DNA from: Seiridium cupressi
Taxonomy: Eukaryota > Ascomycota > Sordariomycetes > Amphisphaeriales > Sporocadaceae
Direction: 5' to 3'
NCBI GenBank assembly: GCA_036674765.1
Contig: JARVKI010000105.1
Coordinates: 62,001 to 126,000 of the forward strand
Length of the DNA stretch: 64,000 bases
In this document: one piece after another, positions 52,677 to 64,000 of the stretch
Position numbering within the stretch: the first letter of the stretch is position 1
Layout: every line of letters begins with the position of its first letter
Notes under the pieces: model-generated
Databases searched by the model: none
The model's input: only the letters and a program-made list of their open reading frames with translations
Told to the model about the DNA's origin: nothing
Made by a program: the position numbers and the translations under genes

Positions 52677-55600
52677 ATGGAGGACAAGGAGCGGGATGGC
52701 GCAGATGCGCCGCAAAACGCGGTATGTAACTGATGTTGTCGACAGACGCTTTCTTTCCCGAGCTAACGGGACATTTGGCTTGTGAAGGTGCAGGAAGGCA
52801 AACCGCAACCTAACGCGAATGGTGCGAAGGCCCCTACAGCACCGGAATCAGGACACTCTCACGGTCCCCAGGGCTTTACCATGGATCTAGCCGATGCTCT
52901 CACTCCTGACCCGGGCACCGAGGAGATGTTCCATGTTCAAAATGACAAGTTCGCCTTTTCGACGGGTCAATTGTCCAAAATGTTGAACCCCAAGAGCCAC
53001 CAGGCTTTTTATGCCATGGGTGGTTTGGCAGGGCTGGAGAAGGGTTTGCGGACGGACCTGCACAGCGGCTTAAGTGTTGATGAGACCACCCTTGATGGTT
53101 CCGTTGCCTTTGAGGATGTGGCTACAAAGGGCACTCCAAAATATGGCACCGCCGGCGACAAACTCCCCCCTGTCAAGAATAAATCTGCCCCATCGACGCC
53201 GGAAACAACTAGCACACCCGGCGGGTTTTCAGATCGCAAACACGCATTCGCCGAGAACCGCCTTCCCGAGAAGAAGAGCAAGACTGTACTCCAACTCGCC
53301 TGGCAAACCTACAACGATAAAGTGTTGATTCTGCTCTCAATTGTCGCCGTTGTCTCCCTTGCCCTGGGGCTATATCAGACTTTCGGAGGCTCTTACGAGG
53401 ATGGTCAAGCGAAGCTGGAATGGGTCGAAGGCGTGGCCATCTTGGTTGCTATTATTCTTGTTGTAGCTGTCGGGACCGTCAATGATTGTAAGTCATGTCT
53501 ATTGGGGATGTAGCGTATATCACCCGGGCTTCTCTGGCCCCTCTATCTTCCCTATATCCACAATAGCTTGCAAGTCTAACCCAGCTCCAGGGAATATGCA
53601 ACGCCAGTTTAACCAATTGAACAAGAAGAGCAATGACCGCACTGTCAAGGTTGTCCGATCCGGCAAACCAATGGAGATCTCCGTTTTTGATCTACTTGTT
53701 GGTGATGTCGCCCTTCTTTCAGTAGGTGACATGACACCTGTCGACGGCATTTTCATTCGAGGACACGGTGTCAAGTGTGACGAATCGTCGGCCACGGGCG
53801 AATCAGATTTGATGAAGAAAGTCCCTGGAGATGAGGTATTCGCTGCCATCGAGCAGGCTGCGGCAGGCCAAGGTGGTGATGTGAACGTGGAAAAGCTTGA
53901 TCCTTTCATCATCTCAGGCAGCAAGATCCAGGAAGGCTCCGGTTACTTCCTTGTTACTGCTGTCGGAGTCAATTCTAGCTATGGTCGCATCACCATGTCA
54001 CTCCGAACCGAGCAAGAAGACACCCCCCTGCAGAAAAAACTCAACGTTCTGGCCGACCGCATTGCGATATTTGGAGGAGGTGCTGCGTTGTTGATGTTCA
54101 TCGTCTTGTTTATCAAGTTCTGCGCCCAGCTTCCGACCAGTACGCAAACCCCCGATGAGAAGGGACGGCGATTTCTGGAGCTCTTCGTCGTCAGCATCAC
54201 CGTGGTAGTGGTTGCAGTACCCGAAGGTCTTCCACTGGCAGTGACATTAGCACTCGCATTCGCGACCACCAGAATGATGAAGGACAACAATCTCGTTCGG
54301 ATCCTAAAGGCGTGTGAAACCATGGGTAACGCCACTACAATCTGTTCCGACAAGACAGGCACCCTTACCCAGAACAAGATGACGGTTGTGGCGGCAACTC
54401 TGGGCAGGGCCATCGGCTTCGGCGGCTCAGGTGTGCCCATGAAAGATGTTATCAAGACTGAAAGTGGCGCCCAAAGCTCCGTGACCGAAAGACCAGCGAC
54501 GAGTGCCGTAGAAAATGTCACTGTGGGCGATTTTGCCCAGTCACTCAGCGGCGAAATCAAGCAGTTGATAGTTCAGTCCAACGCGGTCAACTCTTCTGCA
54601 TTCGAAGGTAGCCAGGACGGAGAAAACACTTTCATTGGTTCCAAGACCGAGGTCGCATTGCTAACCTTCAGCCGAGACCATCTCAGTGCCAGACCAGTCC
54701 AGGAGGAAAGAGAAGATGCACAGATTGTTCAGCAAGTCCCTTTCGACTCGGCTGTGAAGTACATGGCATCAGTAGTTAAGCTACCAAATGGCAAGTTCAG
54801 GACGTACGTGAAGGGTGCATCCGAGATCGTTCTTGGCAAATGCACCCGTATCATTACCACGGCCGGAGGCGATGATATCTCGACAGATGTGCTAACTGAG
54901 GAAGACCTACGAGTCGCTCAAGAGACTATTTCTTCCTATGCTGGCCAGACACTGAGAACAATCGGCTCTACTTATCGCGACTTTGACTCGTGGCCTCCGC
55001 CAGGCGCTGCTTCCGAGGAGGATTCCAGAGTCGCTGATTTCAACAAGGTTCATGAGGACATGACACTGGTTGCCATCTTCGGTATCAAAGATCCACTACG
55101 TCCGCCCGTCATCGATGCCCTCAAGGATTGTCGCCAAGCCGGCGTGGTGGTCCGCATGGTGACTGGCGACAACATCCTGACGGGAAGCGCGATAGCTCGC
55201 GAATGTGGAATCTACCATCCAGAAGAAGGTGGCATCGCCATGGAGGGCCCTGATTTCCGTCGAAAGACTGAGGACGAGTTGAAGGAGATTGTTCCACACC
55301 TACAAGTCCTTGCCCGATCTAGTCCTGAAGACAAGCGTATTCTTGTTCAGACTCTCAGGAGCCTCGGAGAAACAGTTGCCGTCACAGGCGATGGCACGAA
55401 TGACGCGCCGGCTTTGAAATTAGCTGATATTGGGTTCGCAATGGGCATCGCAGGAACTGAGGTTGCAAAGGAAGCAGCAGATATCATCTTAATGGATGAC
55501 AACTTCGCCTCCATTGTCAAGGCTCTTTGCTGGGGCCGTGCTGTCAACGATAGCGTTAAAAAATTCTTACAGGTAATAAATCATAGTTCACGAGATTTGA

Positions 55601-56555
55601 GCTATGACCGATCGCTAATTATTTCCCCCTTCAGTTTCAACTTACAGTCAACATTACAGCTGTTGTCCTTACGTTCATCTCAGCGGTTTCATCAGACGAA
55701 GAAAAGTCCGTCCTCAACGCTGTCCAGCTGCTTTGGGTGAATCTCATCATGGACACATTTGCTGCTCTCGCATTAGCCACTGATCCACCTAGCCGTGGGG
55801 TTCTGGACCGAAAACCTGACAGGAAATCGGCTCCGCTTGTCACACCCCGAATGGGCAAAATGATCATAGGACAGGCTATTTGCCAACTGGCTATAACCTT
55901 TGTTCTGTACTTCGGAGGGGCTTCGCTGCTTGGGTATAATGTTCATGATTCGAACTCGGACGTCGCGGAATATGAGGAGAAGCGACTCAACACGCTGGTC
56001 TTCAACACATTCGTTTGGTTGCAGATCTTCAACGAGCTCAATAACAGACGACTGGATAACCGACTCAACATTTTTGAAGGTCTCACTCGAAACTGGTTTT
56101 TCATAGTCATCAACATCATCATGGTCGGAGGACAAGTGCTCATCATCTTTGTGGGCGGCGAGGCGTTCAAGATTGTACGTCTAAATGGCAAGGAATGGGG
56201 TCTTTCCATCGGCCTTGGAGCCATTTCCCTTGTCTGGGGTGCTGCTATCAGAAAGTTCCCGGATACCTGGGCCGCCGTTATTGGTCGATTCCTCGCCTTC
56301 CCCTTTGTGAAGCTTTTCTCTGTCTTGCCTTCGTTCAAAAGGAAGAAGGGTGGCCTGGAGGAAGGTCAAGTGACAGACGACTTGTCATCGGAAGATTCGG
56401 ATTTTGTGCGACCGCCCCTGAGGACAATGACGTCCCTTCGAGGACCGAGAGTCAGGGAACATATTGGCCTCCGACAGCGTATGCACGATGCTAAGGGTCG
56501 GGCCAAGGAGAAGATACACGGAGGACCGCAGGCAGCACCATCAAAGATGGGGTAG
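52677..56555 (+). CDS. PMC1-type P2B calcium-transporting ATPase
   Basis: Exons 52677-52721, 52788-53487, 53591-55572 and 55635-56555 give 1215 residues. The ATG at 52677 was chosen because it keeps phase 0 at the first GTATGT donor; the nearer ATG at 52696 would not. In order: a ~230-residue cytosolic N-terminus, TM1-2 (V-L-I-L-L-S-I-V-A-V-V-S-L-A-L-G), the actuator T-G-E-S near 317-320, TM4 with P-E-G-L-P-L-A-V, the phosphorylated C-S-D-K-T-G-T-L-T (Asp502), K-G-A-S-E, G-D-G-T-N-D-A-P-A-L and C-terminal TM5-10. All catalytic elements are present. The enzyme pumps Ca2+ out of the cytosol into vacuole or across the plasma membrane; in yeasts such genes respond to calcineurin. The C-terminal ~90 residues are basic and hydrophilic. 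Confidence 0.96.
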
Positions 56556-57504
56556 AAAAACAATGTGATAGGGCCATGCTTTCAGTATAACATAATTCTT
56601 AGCGACAGTAATAAATAAAGTCGAGATCAGCGATTTTTCTAATTAAAGTCTCCATTAGCTTATATTCGGTGAATCAACCTCGTTACTCATGATTCCGCGA
56701 CTTACACCGCAGTTGGTTATACAAGATGCGATAACCTTCTCCACAAGTCATATCGCTAGTACACTCAGAACTCTGAGTCTAGGGCTACAGTGTGATCTGG
56801 CACAGTTCAATGGAGTTTTTCACGACTCTGTGGCTCGAATTAACCCGAGCCCCTCACCCTCTATCTGTCATGGGCTGAGGGGCTTGAGTTATACCAATGT
56901 CAGAAAACACATCTACGCATGCCGAGAGAATGCCCGCGAGGGCGGCCAAATAGTCCTCAATTGAGGGATTCAAGATGCTACAGCTCAATATCACGAGTTT
57001 TGACCCGTTACTTGAAGAAAAGGAGAGGGGGGAGGGTAGCTCAGATGACGGGAAGGTTGTCCCATATCTCATAGGGTATACGGGCGTGCTTGGCCGGAAC
57101 GCAGAGGAGGACTCTGGCTACCAAAATTAGAACCCCATCGATCAAGTATTCTCGGAGGACCTATGGTTTTCGTTGGTTAGCTTGATCCCCATCTTTCCGG
57201 CGGAGGCAGTCCCGCTAGATACTCCTTCGTGCCTGAGAAGGGCCATTTCTGCTGGGATATACTTCCCCGTCCGAAGTGTCAAAGCGGTCGGTGGGTCCGG
57301 ACATAGGGCCGCCAAAGAACTTCAACTCCTAAAAGGCTACGTTTTCTGAGGCCGTAATCCGCAGGGGTACTATATCGGAGAGGCCGAAGAAAGATATAGA
57401 TTAGATCAGACCTCAAAGTCAGTCGATACGCGCGCCTTTCCTACCTGCTCTCAATGCCCTCCCATTCGATCAATGTGCAGTTCTCCTAGAACCACGACGG
57501 GTAG
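56556..57504. other. Spacer, no gene seen
   Basis: 3' flank of the calcium ATPase, starting with an AT-rich AATAAATAAAG stretch near 56610 that suits 3' processing. Short frames only. Confidence 0.45.
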
Positions 57505-58140
57505 TCATCCGGTCGGGAAAATGCCTAGACATGATCCGATGTCCCAAATTTCAGTTTCATCCAATTGCCGGAGTAGATGTAAATATATTGAGTAGTGATT
57601 GGTGCTATATTCTCGCGGTTTTTCTTCTGTAGGGGTAGAAGAGACTGCAAAAATCCAAGTCCGGTCCTGGATCCGTGCCACCACAAGGAAATCTAGGAGG
57701 GAAAATATACATCCTAGTATTTCTCTTTTCGTGCTACAATATGGGCAGAGCGGGCGGGGGAAATCATAGTTTGGCTCCACGAACGAGTTGAACTGCTTGA
57801 TACCTGATGGAGAATAGAGCCCATTAGGAACTCTCTGCACCAGCCGGAGATCACAAGCGTGCGTATCAATCGCGCTAAGGTAAGTAAGAAACTTTAGTAG
57901 TACGTAATGGGCGTTGGCTAGCCATGCTTTGTTTAGCTGGTTTAGCTGATCGTCTAAAACACTTGAGGTCAGGCCCGGTAGGGCTGTCGCGGACATGTCG
58001 GCCGAGAGCCCCATGCCGGACTTGCCCCGCTCTCGACCGTATCGCTCGATTCGGCATCCCATCAGCCAACAGTATGGTCTATAAGATTCCAACTCACGCT
58101 GGACATGTAAGGGTTCTCTCTTCTTCTTCTGATACTTCAT
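57505..58140 (-). CDS. Unsupported 211-codon frame
   Basis: An ATG-started, stop-free 211-codon frame on the minus strand whose start lies only 27 bp from the SDR start codon on the plus strand. It has scattered Cys (C-P-Y-C near 135) but no domain I recognise and no splice signals to test it. Real or chance is undecided; overlapping leaders make two functional genes here unlikely. Confidence 0.22.
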   Translation of the reverse strand: MKYQKKKREPLHVQRELESYRPYCWLMGCRIERYGRERGKSGMGLSADMSATALPGLTSSVLDDQLNQLNKAWLANAHYVLLKFLTYLSAIDTHACDLRLVQRVPNGLYSPSGIKQFNSFVEPNYDFPRPLCPYCSTKREILGCIFSLLDFLVVARIQDRTWIFAVSSTPTEEKPREYSTNHYSIYLHLLRQLDETEIWDIGSCLGIFPTG

Positions 58141-58167
58141 CCTGTATTACTTATTCTAAAGCTCATA

Positions 58168-59100
58168 ATGTCAGACAGAAAGATCGTGCTTATCACCGGC
58201 GCCAACACCGGCCTCGGCTACCAGATCGTGAGGGCCCTCGTAGGGTCTGATGATGCGTACCAAGTCCTCATTGGTGGCCGATCTATTGAGAAGGCTCAGA
58301 AGGCAGTCAAGGATGTCACTTCGGAATATTCATCGTCCAGAAGCTCCGTGTCGGCGATCAGCGTTGACATCGACGACGACAAGTCTATTGAAGCGGCATT
58401 CCAGCAAGTCCAGAAGTCCTACGGAAGGCTCGACTTCTTGATCAACAATGCAGGTGGGTTGTATTGTATTATCCGTCGAGATAAAGGCGAAGCTAATTTC
58501 CGTGTGTCCTATAGGCGCTCAATTCGACCCTCTATATCACCAAGCCGGCAAAATGACAATGCGAGAGATGTGGAACGCGTCCTGGAACACAAACACTGTC
58601 GGAACACAGATCATGACACACACATCCGTACCCCTCCTCCTCAAGTCAACTGATCCTCGATTGCTGTTCATCACCAGCGGTACTTCAACGCTCGCTGGTT
58701 CCGAGAACCAAGACCTCCCGATCAATAAGGTCCCACCAAAGGGATGGCCAAAGCCGGCCCATCCCCTCACCGATGTGGCAGCGTACCGAAGCAGCAAGAC
58801 GGGGATGAACATGATGATGAGGTATGTACAACGTGCTCCTTACCAGGCGCTCCTTGACTCTTGCGCTAACCTGTTCGGCGTAGGGAGTGGTATCGAAACC
58901 TGAAGGAGGACGGAGTGAAAGTATGGTGCATCTCTCCCGGGTACCTTGCCACGGGGCTCGGAGGAAGTGCAGAGCAAAACAAATCCTTCGGGGCGGGCGA
59001 TCCCGCTGTGGCTGGCGAGTTCATAAGAGACGTGCTGAAGGGGGAGAGGGACGGGGATGTTGGAAAAGTCATTCTCAGAGATCGTGTACAACTGTGGTAG
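58168..59100 (+). CDS. Short-chain dehydrogenase/reductase
   Basis: Exons 58168-58453, 58515-58821 and 58884-59100 (introns of 61 and 62 bp) give 269 residues. T-G-A-N-T-G-L-G at 10-17 binds the cofactor, N-N-A-G spans the first splice, and the catalytic pair is Y-R-S-S-K (Tyr186, Lys190) with a Ser in I-T-S-G before it. The later S-P-G-Y-L-A-T-G-L is normal for classical SDRs. Cytosolic, NAD(P)(H)-dependent; the substrate cannot be told. A Zn2Cys6 regulator ends 185 bp away on the opposite strand, so the pair may be co-functional. Sequence intact. Confidence 0.93.
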
Positions 59101-59285
59101 CTAGCTAATGTGGTCAGAATGCTGACTACATCGGGATATCAAGGTGGGCTCAACCAGAAGCAGTATTCTCTGTCCCATATCCATCAAACATATTGATTGA
59201 AGAGCATTGATGGAATAGTTGAAGTATGATCGTATTGAGATACGACAAGTCCACAGCTCGCACGACTTGAACCGCTCCAAATAAC

Positions 59286-61274
59286 TTAATCTTGCGGCAC
59301 TATGTTGACGTTCAGGAATTGCTCAAAATAATCCCAAGACGAATCTTGAGCGAGACCTGTCATAGTCTCTCCGGTGTCCCATGTGGGATCCCAGTTCATA
59401 ATCTGGAAGTCTTGAAGTTTGGCCATTGGTACGCCAATTAGCGAACCAGAGCCTTCTATCATATAGTTGGGGCTAGAGTCGTCCTCGAGCCCGAGTTTCG
59501 CGATCACGGTGTCGACAAGTGTTAAAACCCGGTTCGTATCCTTATGCCGCCTAGCTTCCTGATCGACGCATAGCTTCCGTGCCCTCTCTAGTAATCGAAG
59601 ACTAGCGGTACGATCAATTGTAGGATGGCCCGGACCCCGACTTGCTGCACAGAGAACCAGGCATAGGGCCATTGTACCAAACAGGAAGTCGTGCCAGGTT
59701 ATGGCACTTAAGAACCAACTCTCCGTCTCAGCCTGTCCGCCAGGCGTGAACTCGTAATATGCATCAACAAAATCCCCCGTAAGATGAGTCGCAGCCTCGT
59801 AGCAGATGGCGATGCTTTCTAGGCGGCCCTGCGTGACATAGGGGCGGTGAAGCACGCACAGGCACTTATAGTAGACAAACGAGACGCAGAGACGCGTCAC
59901 TATAAGATTTGCCGAGTCTACCACCGAGTCGGCCATGGACTGTGGCTTCAATGGCTCTGGTAGGGGGTCATAGATAGCGCGCACCTCGGCATCGAGCTTC
60001 TCTACTTCCGAGGCATCGGGGCTCGTCGAGAGGGTATGGCGCAGGATCTTTTCCAAGACTGCGAGAAACTTGTGTTTTGCAAGGTAGAGTGACAAGTGAT
60101 TGATGTCGTTATTTGCTTGGACTGGAGGCAGCTCAAGCGAATCCTCGTCAAATTCCGAGTCTGCCAGGGCACTGGGGATTTTCGTGTCCCATGTAGGGTA
60201 CTGGACAGCAGTGGGTAGACCCAGGTGAAAGGAGATGATCACATCCAGTTGCATACAAAAGGACCAAGTCCTCCTCCGCATCTCCTTGTCGAATGGCGAG
60301 AGCTTGAGTCGGTCGGGATCTCGGTGGTAGCCCATTCTTGTGGCAAGACGTGTGATGAGCCCGCTCAAGGTACCGATATCTGCCGGCAGTTCTGTACTAG
60401 TCAAGCACTGGGACTGGGTGAAGAGAGTGAGGGCATCGACCGAGAACCTCTTCGGTCTGAAGTACTCCCCGATGGCTAGGCATTGCGCTGCCGCGAATGA
60501 GAACTGATTGCCTGGATGGGGTCCGTCGTTTCCCCTTCTCAGCGCATTTGCCGAGATATGGCAAATTGAGAATAATATTGAAATCCAGAGGGGCGAGGCT
60601 AGAGTTGGATTCTCCCAGAATTCTCGGTATAGTCGCCGGAATTGCGATGCGTGTATAAAAGGTGCTGCGACTGCCTCAGCCCGAAAGTATGCCGATATCA
60701 TCCGATCTACCTCTTGTCTCGGGGGTAGGTACGTGGCTAATATGATATTGAGTGGTAGCAGTGGAGTTCCACCAAATAGAATCTCTATGCCCTTGCTTTC
60801 GCCCTGTTCGTCCACATAGCTATCGGAGACAAAGGTATCATCCACTGGCATAGCCAGCCGAAGCTCTTGAATGTCTGCAAGCATGGCAGACCAGTGCGTC
60901 GCACCATTATAGCTGAGGCCATCATTAGCTCCACTGTTTCCACTGTGATTTGCAGACCCAAGTGACTCCCCAGCGGCCTCGAGTGGAAGAGTTAAGGTCG
61001 TGGCGGAGTTAGCTGTAGGTCCAGTGGGTTGCGATGCAAGTTGCTTAACCAGTTGTTCCAGGTGCTCGAGACGTGCTTGTGTCTCCACACGTGGCCCAAG
61101 CCGCTCCTCGGCTGCTTGTGTGACACGCTGATAGGTGCAGGAGGCCTCGTCGCCTCTTCGCACACAACTGCCACACGGACTTGAGCGATCACATTTCAGC
61201 TTCCGCCGGCGACACTCCTTGCAGGCAAGGCGTTCGCGGTTCCTAGTGATGACTCGCGACGGAGGTGGAGTCAT
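59286..61274 (-). CDS. Zn2Cys6 transcription factor
   Basis: An intronless 662-residue protein. The zinc cluster uses Cys18, 21, 28, 34, 37 and 46 (C-K-E-C-R-R-R-K-L-K-C-D-R-S-S-P-C-G-S-C). A short leucine-rich coiled coil for dimerisation follows near 68-85 (L-E-H-L-E-Q-L-V-K-Q-L). The middle homology region runs from about 185 to 400 and contains S-G-L-I-T-R-L-A-T-R-M-G-Y-H-R-D and R-R-R-T-W-S-F-C-M-Q-L-D. The last 60 residues are acidic and aromatic, like an activation region. Tail-to-tail neighbour of the SDR. Target genes unknown. Sequence intact, ATG has G at -3 on its strand. Confidence 0.94.
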   Translation of the reverse strand: MTPPPSRVITRNRERLACKECRRRKLKCDRSSPCGSCVRRGDEASCTYQRVTQAAEERLGPRVETQARLEHLEQLVKQLASQPTGPTANSATTLTLPLEAAGESLGSANHSGNSGANDGLSYNGATHWSAMLADIQELRLAMPVDDTFVSDSYVDEQGESKGIEILFGGTPLLPLNIILATYLPPRQEVDRMISAYFRAEAVAAPFIHASQFRRLYREFWENPTLASPLWISILFSICHISANALRRGNDGPHPGNQFSFAAAQCLAIGEYFRPKRFSVDALTLFTQSQCLTSTELPADIGTLSGLITRLATRMGYHRDPDRLKLSPFDKEMRRRTWSFCMQLDVIISFHLGLPTAVQYPTWDTKIPSALADSEFDEDSLELPPVQANNDINHLSLYLAKHKFLAVLEKILRHTLSTSPDASEVEKLDAEVRAIYDPLPEPLKPQSMADSVVDSANLIVTRLCVSFVYYKCLCVLHRPYVTQGRLESIAICYEAATHLTGDFVDAYYEFTPGGQAETESWFLSAITWHDFLFGTMALCLVLCAASRGPGHPTIDRTASLRLLERARKLCVDQEARRHKDTNRVLTLVDTVIAKLGLEDDSSPNYMIEGSGSLIGVPMAKLQDFQIMNWDPTWDTGETMTGLAQDSSWDYFEQFLNVNIVPQD

Positions 61275-62094
61275 TTGGAATGCCTAGAAAAATAGCTTTG
61301 GTTTTTAGTCCGTCTGACTTTGGTTTTCTGGTGTTCTGAGGAATCGCACTCCGACATGTCAATGGTCGGACTGAGGAGCGGCAGGGGATCGAGGGATTCG
61401 GACGGCGTTGCGGGGTCAGGACCTAAATAAACTAGTGCTGACGTCCTGCAAATAATATAGCCTTTCACTATTGTCGTCTCGTTATGTTGCCCTTACAAGT
61501 CCCAATGCAGCCGCAGACTGGCAATAAGAAACCACCGTAGTTACACGGTACGGTACCTCACAGTTATCCTTGGCGTTCAGTTGGAGACACTCTGCAGCGT
61601 CCGTGCAGTTTTGCAACTCGTCCTTGAGGCCGAGTTTGCGGGCAGACGGTAGCCACTCGGAGGCATCGAACAGCCATTTCAGATAGCCATCACTAGCTCT
61701 CCAAAAAAACATTCTGGATAGATACGAGTCTAACAATCAGATCCCTTTATGAAAAGCAAACGAAGGGGAGGAAAAGTTTCCAGGCGGAAAATGGCAAGAA
61801 ACCTCACCCCGGAACTGAACCCGAGGCTGTGAAAAACCACTTGATGATTTTTTGGCACCGCAATGCTAGGCATTGTCCCGGTAAGCCAGCAAGCCGACCG
61901 TCGAGCAATCCAGACAGATGCCCGGTGAAAGTCGGTCATTTAACATTCACCATATGGCGCGCCCAGCCGGATTCATTGAAGCATACATACGGTGCATCTG
62001 GTCTGTAGCGGCTTCACTGTGTTGTCAATCAGGCATGAGCGTCAGTTGTATGTTTTTTGATTTTGTGATAAGTAGTTAACATGAACGACACATC
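61275..62094. other. Spacer, no gene seen
   Basis: About 820 bp upstream of the Zn2Cys6 regulator and downstream of the rhodopsin-family gene. Short unsupported frames on the minus strand only. Confidence 0.45.
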
Positions 62095-63585
62095 CTACAA
62101 GCCGCGGCCTACCGTTGTTACCGTGCCCATATCTGCTTCTTGCGTTGATGACGTGTCATCGTTCTCATGACGAGTCGGGTTCCCCTTGACGGCAAAGCTG
62201 GCCCCGGCCGACGCTGGGATGCCCTCTGGTGGTGTCTGGTGTCCCGATCTTGCATCGACCTCCTCTGACGTAATGTGTACTTCGTTCTGCTGGTAGATCT
62301 TCAGGGCTATTCCGTAGCCATTGATCTGCTCCTGACTCTCCGACGGGCTGATATCGAGATCGTCCTTTCTCTTCTCCCCCGCTCGGTTATGACTGGTCAA
62401 GTTTCCATAAGTTGATCGGAATCTTGAGGTCGCGGCCGGAGTGTTTCCCGTCGACTTTCCGTGGAAAGATCTAAGGTTGAATATGCGCTGCAGCAAGGTC
62501 CAAGTAAAGGGTAGGTTGGCTACGATAATGGCCGTGTTCGCCTCGCGGATATACCATACGATCCAATCCGTGCCGTACGGGTCACCGAAACTGTAAGCTT
62601 TGCTGAGGACGGCCGAGAGAATCTACGCGAAAGTGGTTAGAGTGGTCTGGTAGTGTAATTGAGCCGACGAGAAGTAAAGATATGAACTTACTGTGAAGAG
62701 ACCCAATGCAAAGACGCCGATGAGCACCGCCTTGCGCTTCGGCGGCAACTGAGCCTTGAAGAAGACAGGCATCGGAAGTGCAATGATCATTAGGTCGGAT
62801 GAAATATTAAAGACAGTATTGGTGATGAGGTGATCCCTCTCCATGGAGCAATTAACTGCACGCCAGATATCAGCTCTGGTCGATAACACGATCCTCTGGG
62901 AGTTGGACCCATGCAACAACTTACTATTGTCCGTAGGAACTTGCCAGTAGTGCCAGAATGGGCGGCACCACGCGGCGAAGAACAAGATCTCCATGACGAC
63001 GAAACCAAGGGCGGCATACCCGGCAGTAATCTTGACGAAGAGATTCTGCTTCAAACTCGTCCTACTTTGGTGTAAGCTTGCAGCGCCTTGACAAAGATAT
63101 TAGTGTTGACTTACGTCAATCGGCTGTACATGATGAGCAGGCAGACTTTGACGCTCCAGATCACGAATATCTGCATTTGCTCGACCACGATGACCATTTT
63201 CGATCCATGTTCTCTCAAGGCGATGTCGTCGGGGGTGAGATCGACTTCATCGACATTCCTGATTAAATTCGAGGGCGTATATGTGAGGATGTAGACTCCA
63301 ACCGACAGCACAATAGCGGCGACCTGTGACAAACTCGTCAGTCCCATCCACCTCATAATATATAGCGTGGGAGGGTTTGCCATACCACCGCAAGCACCAT
63401 GATGAAGTCATCGATCTGCAACTTCCTAAATGACCCGTATAGCATTCGTCGGGACAGGCTAAATTGAGCATCAGCATCGATCGAGTAGGAGGACGTCCGA
63501 ATTGCCTAAAGACTCACATGCGGGCAATCACCACCACGATGGTGACGGCTAACCACGTCCATAGTTCCGCTACGAGAGCCGACAT
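62095..63585 (-). CDS. Rhodopsin-domain fungal integral membrane protein (PTH11/SAT4-like)
   Basis: Five exons, 63585-63518, 63458-63386, 63323-63115, 63061-62692 and 62622-62095, all GT-AG and phase-consistent, give 415 residues. Seven hydrophobic segments fill residues about 1-280. Family marks are the early R-x-L-S-R-R-x-L-Y-G-S-F-R-K-L-Q-I-D-D-F, then Y-G-S-K-like H-G-S-K-M-V-I-V-V-E-Q, C-L-L-I-M-Y-S-R-L-T, the C-R-P-F-W-H-Y-W loop, N-C-S, D-L-M-I-I-A-L-P-M-P and L-P-F-T-W-T-L-L near the last helix. The C-terminal ~130 residues are hydrophilic and Ser/Thr-rich. Members sit in the plasma or vacuolar membrane; some act as receptors for surface cues in plant pathogens, many are untested. Role here unknown. 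Exon joins were chosen to restore these motifs. Confidence 0.9.
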
Positions 63586-64000
63586 GGCTGCTCCGTTGTT
63601 GAAAGAGCCCCAACGTAGGAGGGTTGATGATGGGTGTACATAAGATTTGGAACCGACAAAGCGTACCAAGGTGTAAGTCCGATGGGAAGGGACCTGGCGG
63701 GACAAGCTTAATAAATCGTGCAGTTACCCATACGGCGATCTGGGACCCCATTGCGTGACGTGGGCTGGGCCTACTACTATGTATACGGTATGCCCGGTGC
63801 AGATCCGGGTCGAAGCGGAGTGGTGTCTACAGGCTTTGACAGGGGCACCGGTGAAGCCAAGTAAATAACAACGAGGGTGGTGGATACGACTCTGGAGAAC
63901 GCAAAAAGTGACCTCGCTCATCCAGCCCGTGAGAAGCTCTGAATAGTGACTCCACCGAGATGACATACCGAATAGTCATGGGTGTTTTGGCCAACCGTGC
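63586..64000. other. Right edge, upstream of the rhodopsin-family gene
   Basis: Promoter region of the minus-strand gene. An 80-codon minus frame at 63724-63966 shows no domain. Nothing else seen. Confidence 0.4.

Noticed and set aside
63078..63294. Plus-strand frames within the rhodopsin-family gene
   Set aside because: Antisense to its well-supported third exon.

Overview
The window is nuclear DNA of a filamentous ascomycete (Pezizomycotina). The evidence is short GT-AG introns of about 50-120 bp, two intact and one broken Zn2Cys6 fungal regulators, a rhodopsin-like fungal membrane protein, a secreted GH3 beta-glucosidase, a PKS-NRPS-type ketosynthase fragment, eukaryotic SNU13, mitochondrial-type biotin synthase and a PMC1-type calcium ATPase. 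Species cannot be fixed from the sequence alone.

Layout. 0-12 kb: a large membrane protein, then an apparent relic of a PKS-NRPS-type locus: a FUS2-type alpha/beta hydrolase divergent from a ketosynthase stub that ends abruptly after about 246 residues, followed by an M20D amidohydrolase and a Zn2Cys6 regulator. 12.9-16.7 kb: two adjacent genes on the same strand encode coiled-coil proteins that share an unnamed C-terminal block. 18-31.5 kb: GH3 beta-glucosidase, an F-box relic, a Ser/Thr/Pro-rich single-pass membrane protein, biotin synthase, a broken TLC-like membrane protein running into an AT-rich block, and SNU13 with a GC-AG intron. 32.5-34.7 kb: a protein with two membrane segments, a proline-rich stretch and a long charged helix. 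37-51.7 kb: a decayed stretch with a Cys-rich copper-type P-type ATPase lacking its catalytic half, a Zn2Cys6 regulator with at least five lesions, a TAP-like hydrolase with a frameshift and a stop, and a frameshifted lysine 2,3-aminomutase-like gene. Intact or unresolved small genes and a second AT-rich island lie among them. 52.6-63.6 kb: housekeeping-like order returns with an intact PMC1-type Ca2+-ATPase, an SDR facing a Zn2Cys6 regulator, and a five-exon rhodopsin-family membrane protein.

How the parts fit. Intact genes cover calcium export (PMC1 type), biotin synthesis (BIO2), spliceosome/snoRNP assembly (SNU13) and plant-polymer breakdown (GH3). The accessory part is most notable for gene loss. 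At least seven genes or fragments are broken. Several premature stops read most simply as C-to-T (or complementary G-to-A) changes, and two AT-rich blocks lie in the same stretch. This is what repeat-induced point mutation (RIP) plus transposon activity would leave, though no intact transposase or reverse transcriptase was seen. Exon boundaries were set by hand from splice signals, reading frame and family conservation. 5' ends of some genes remain open and are marked.
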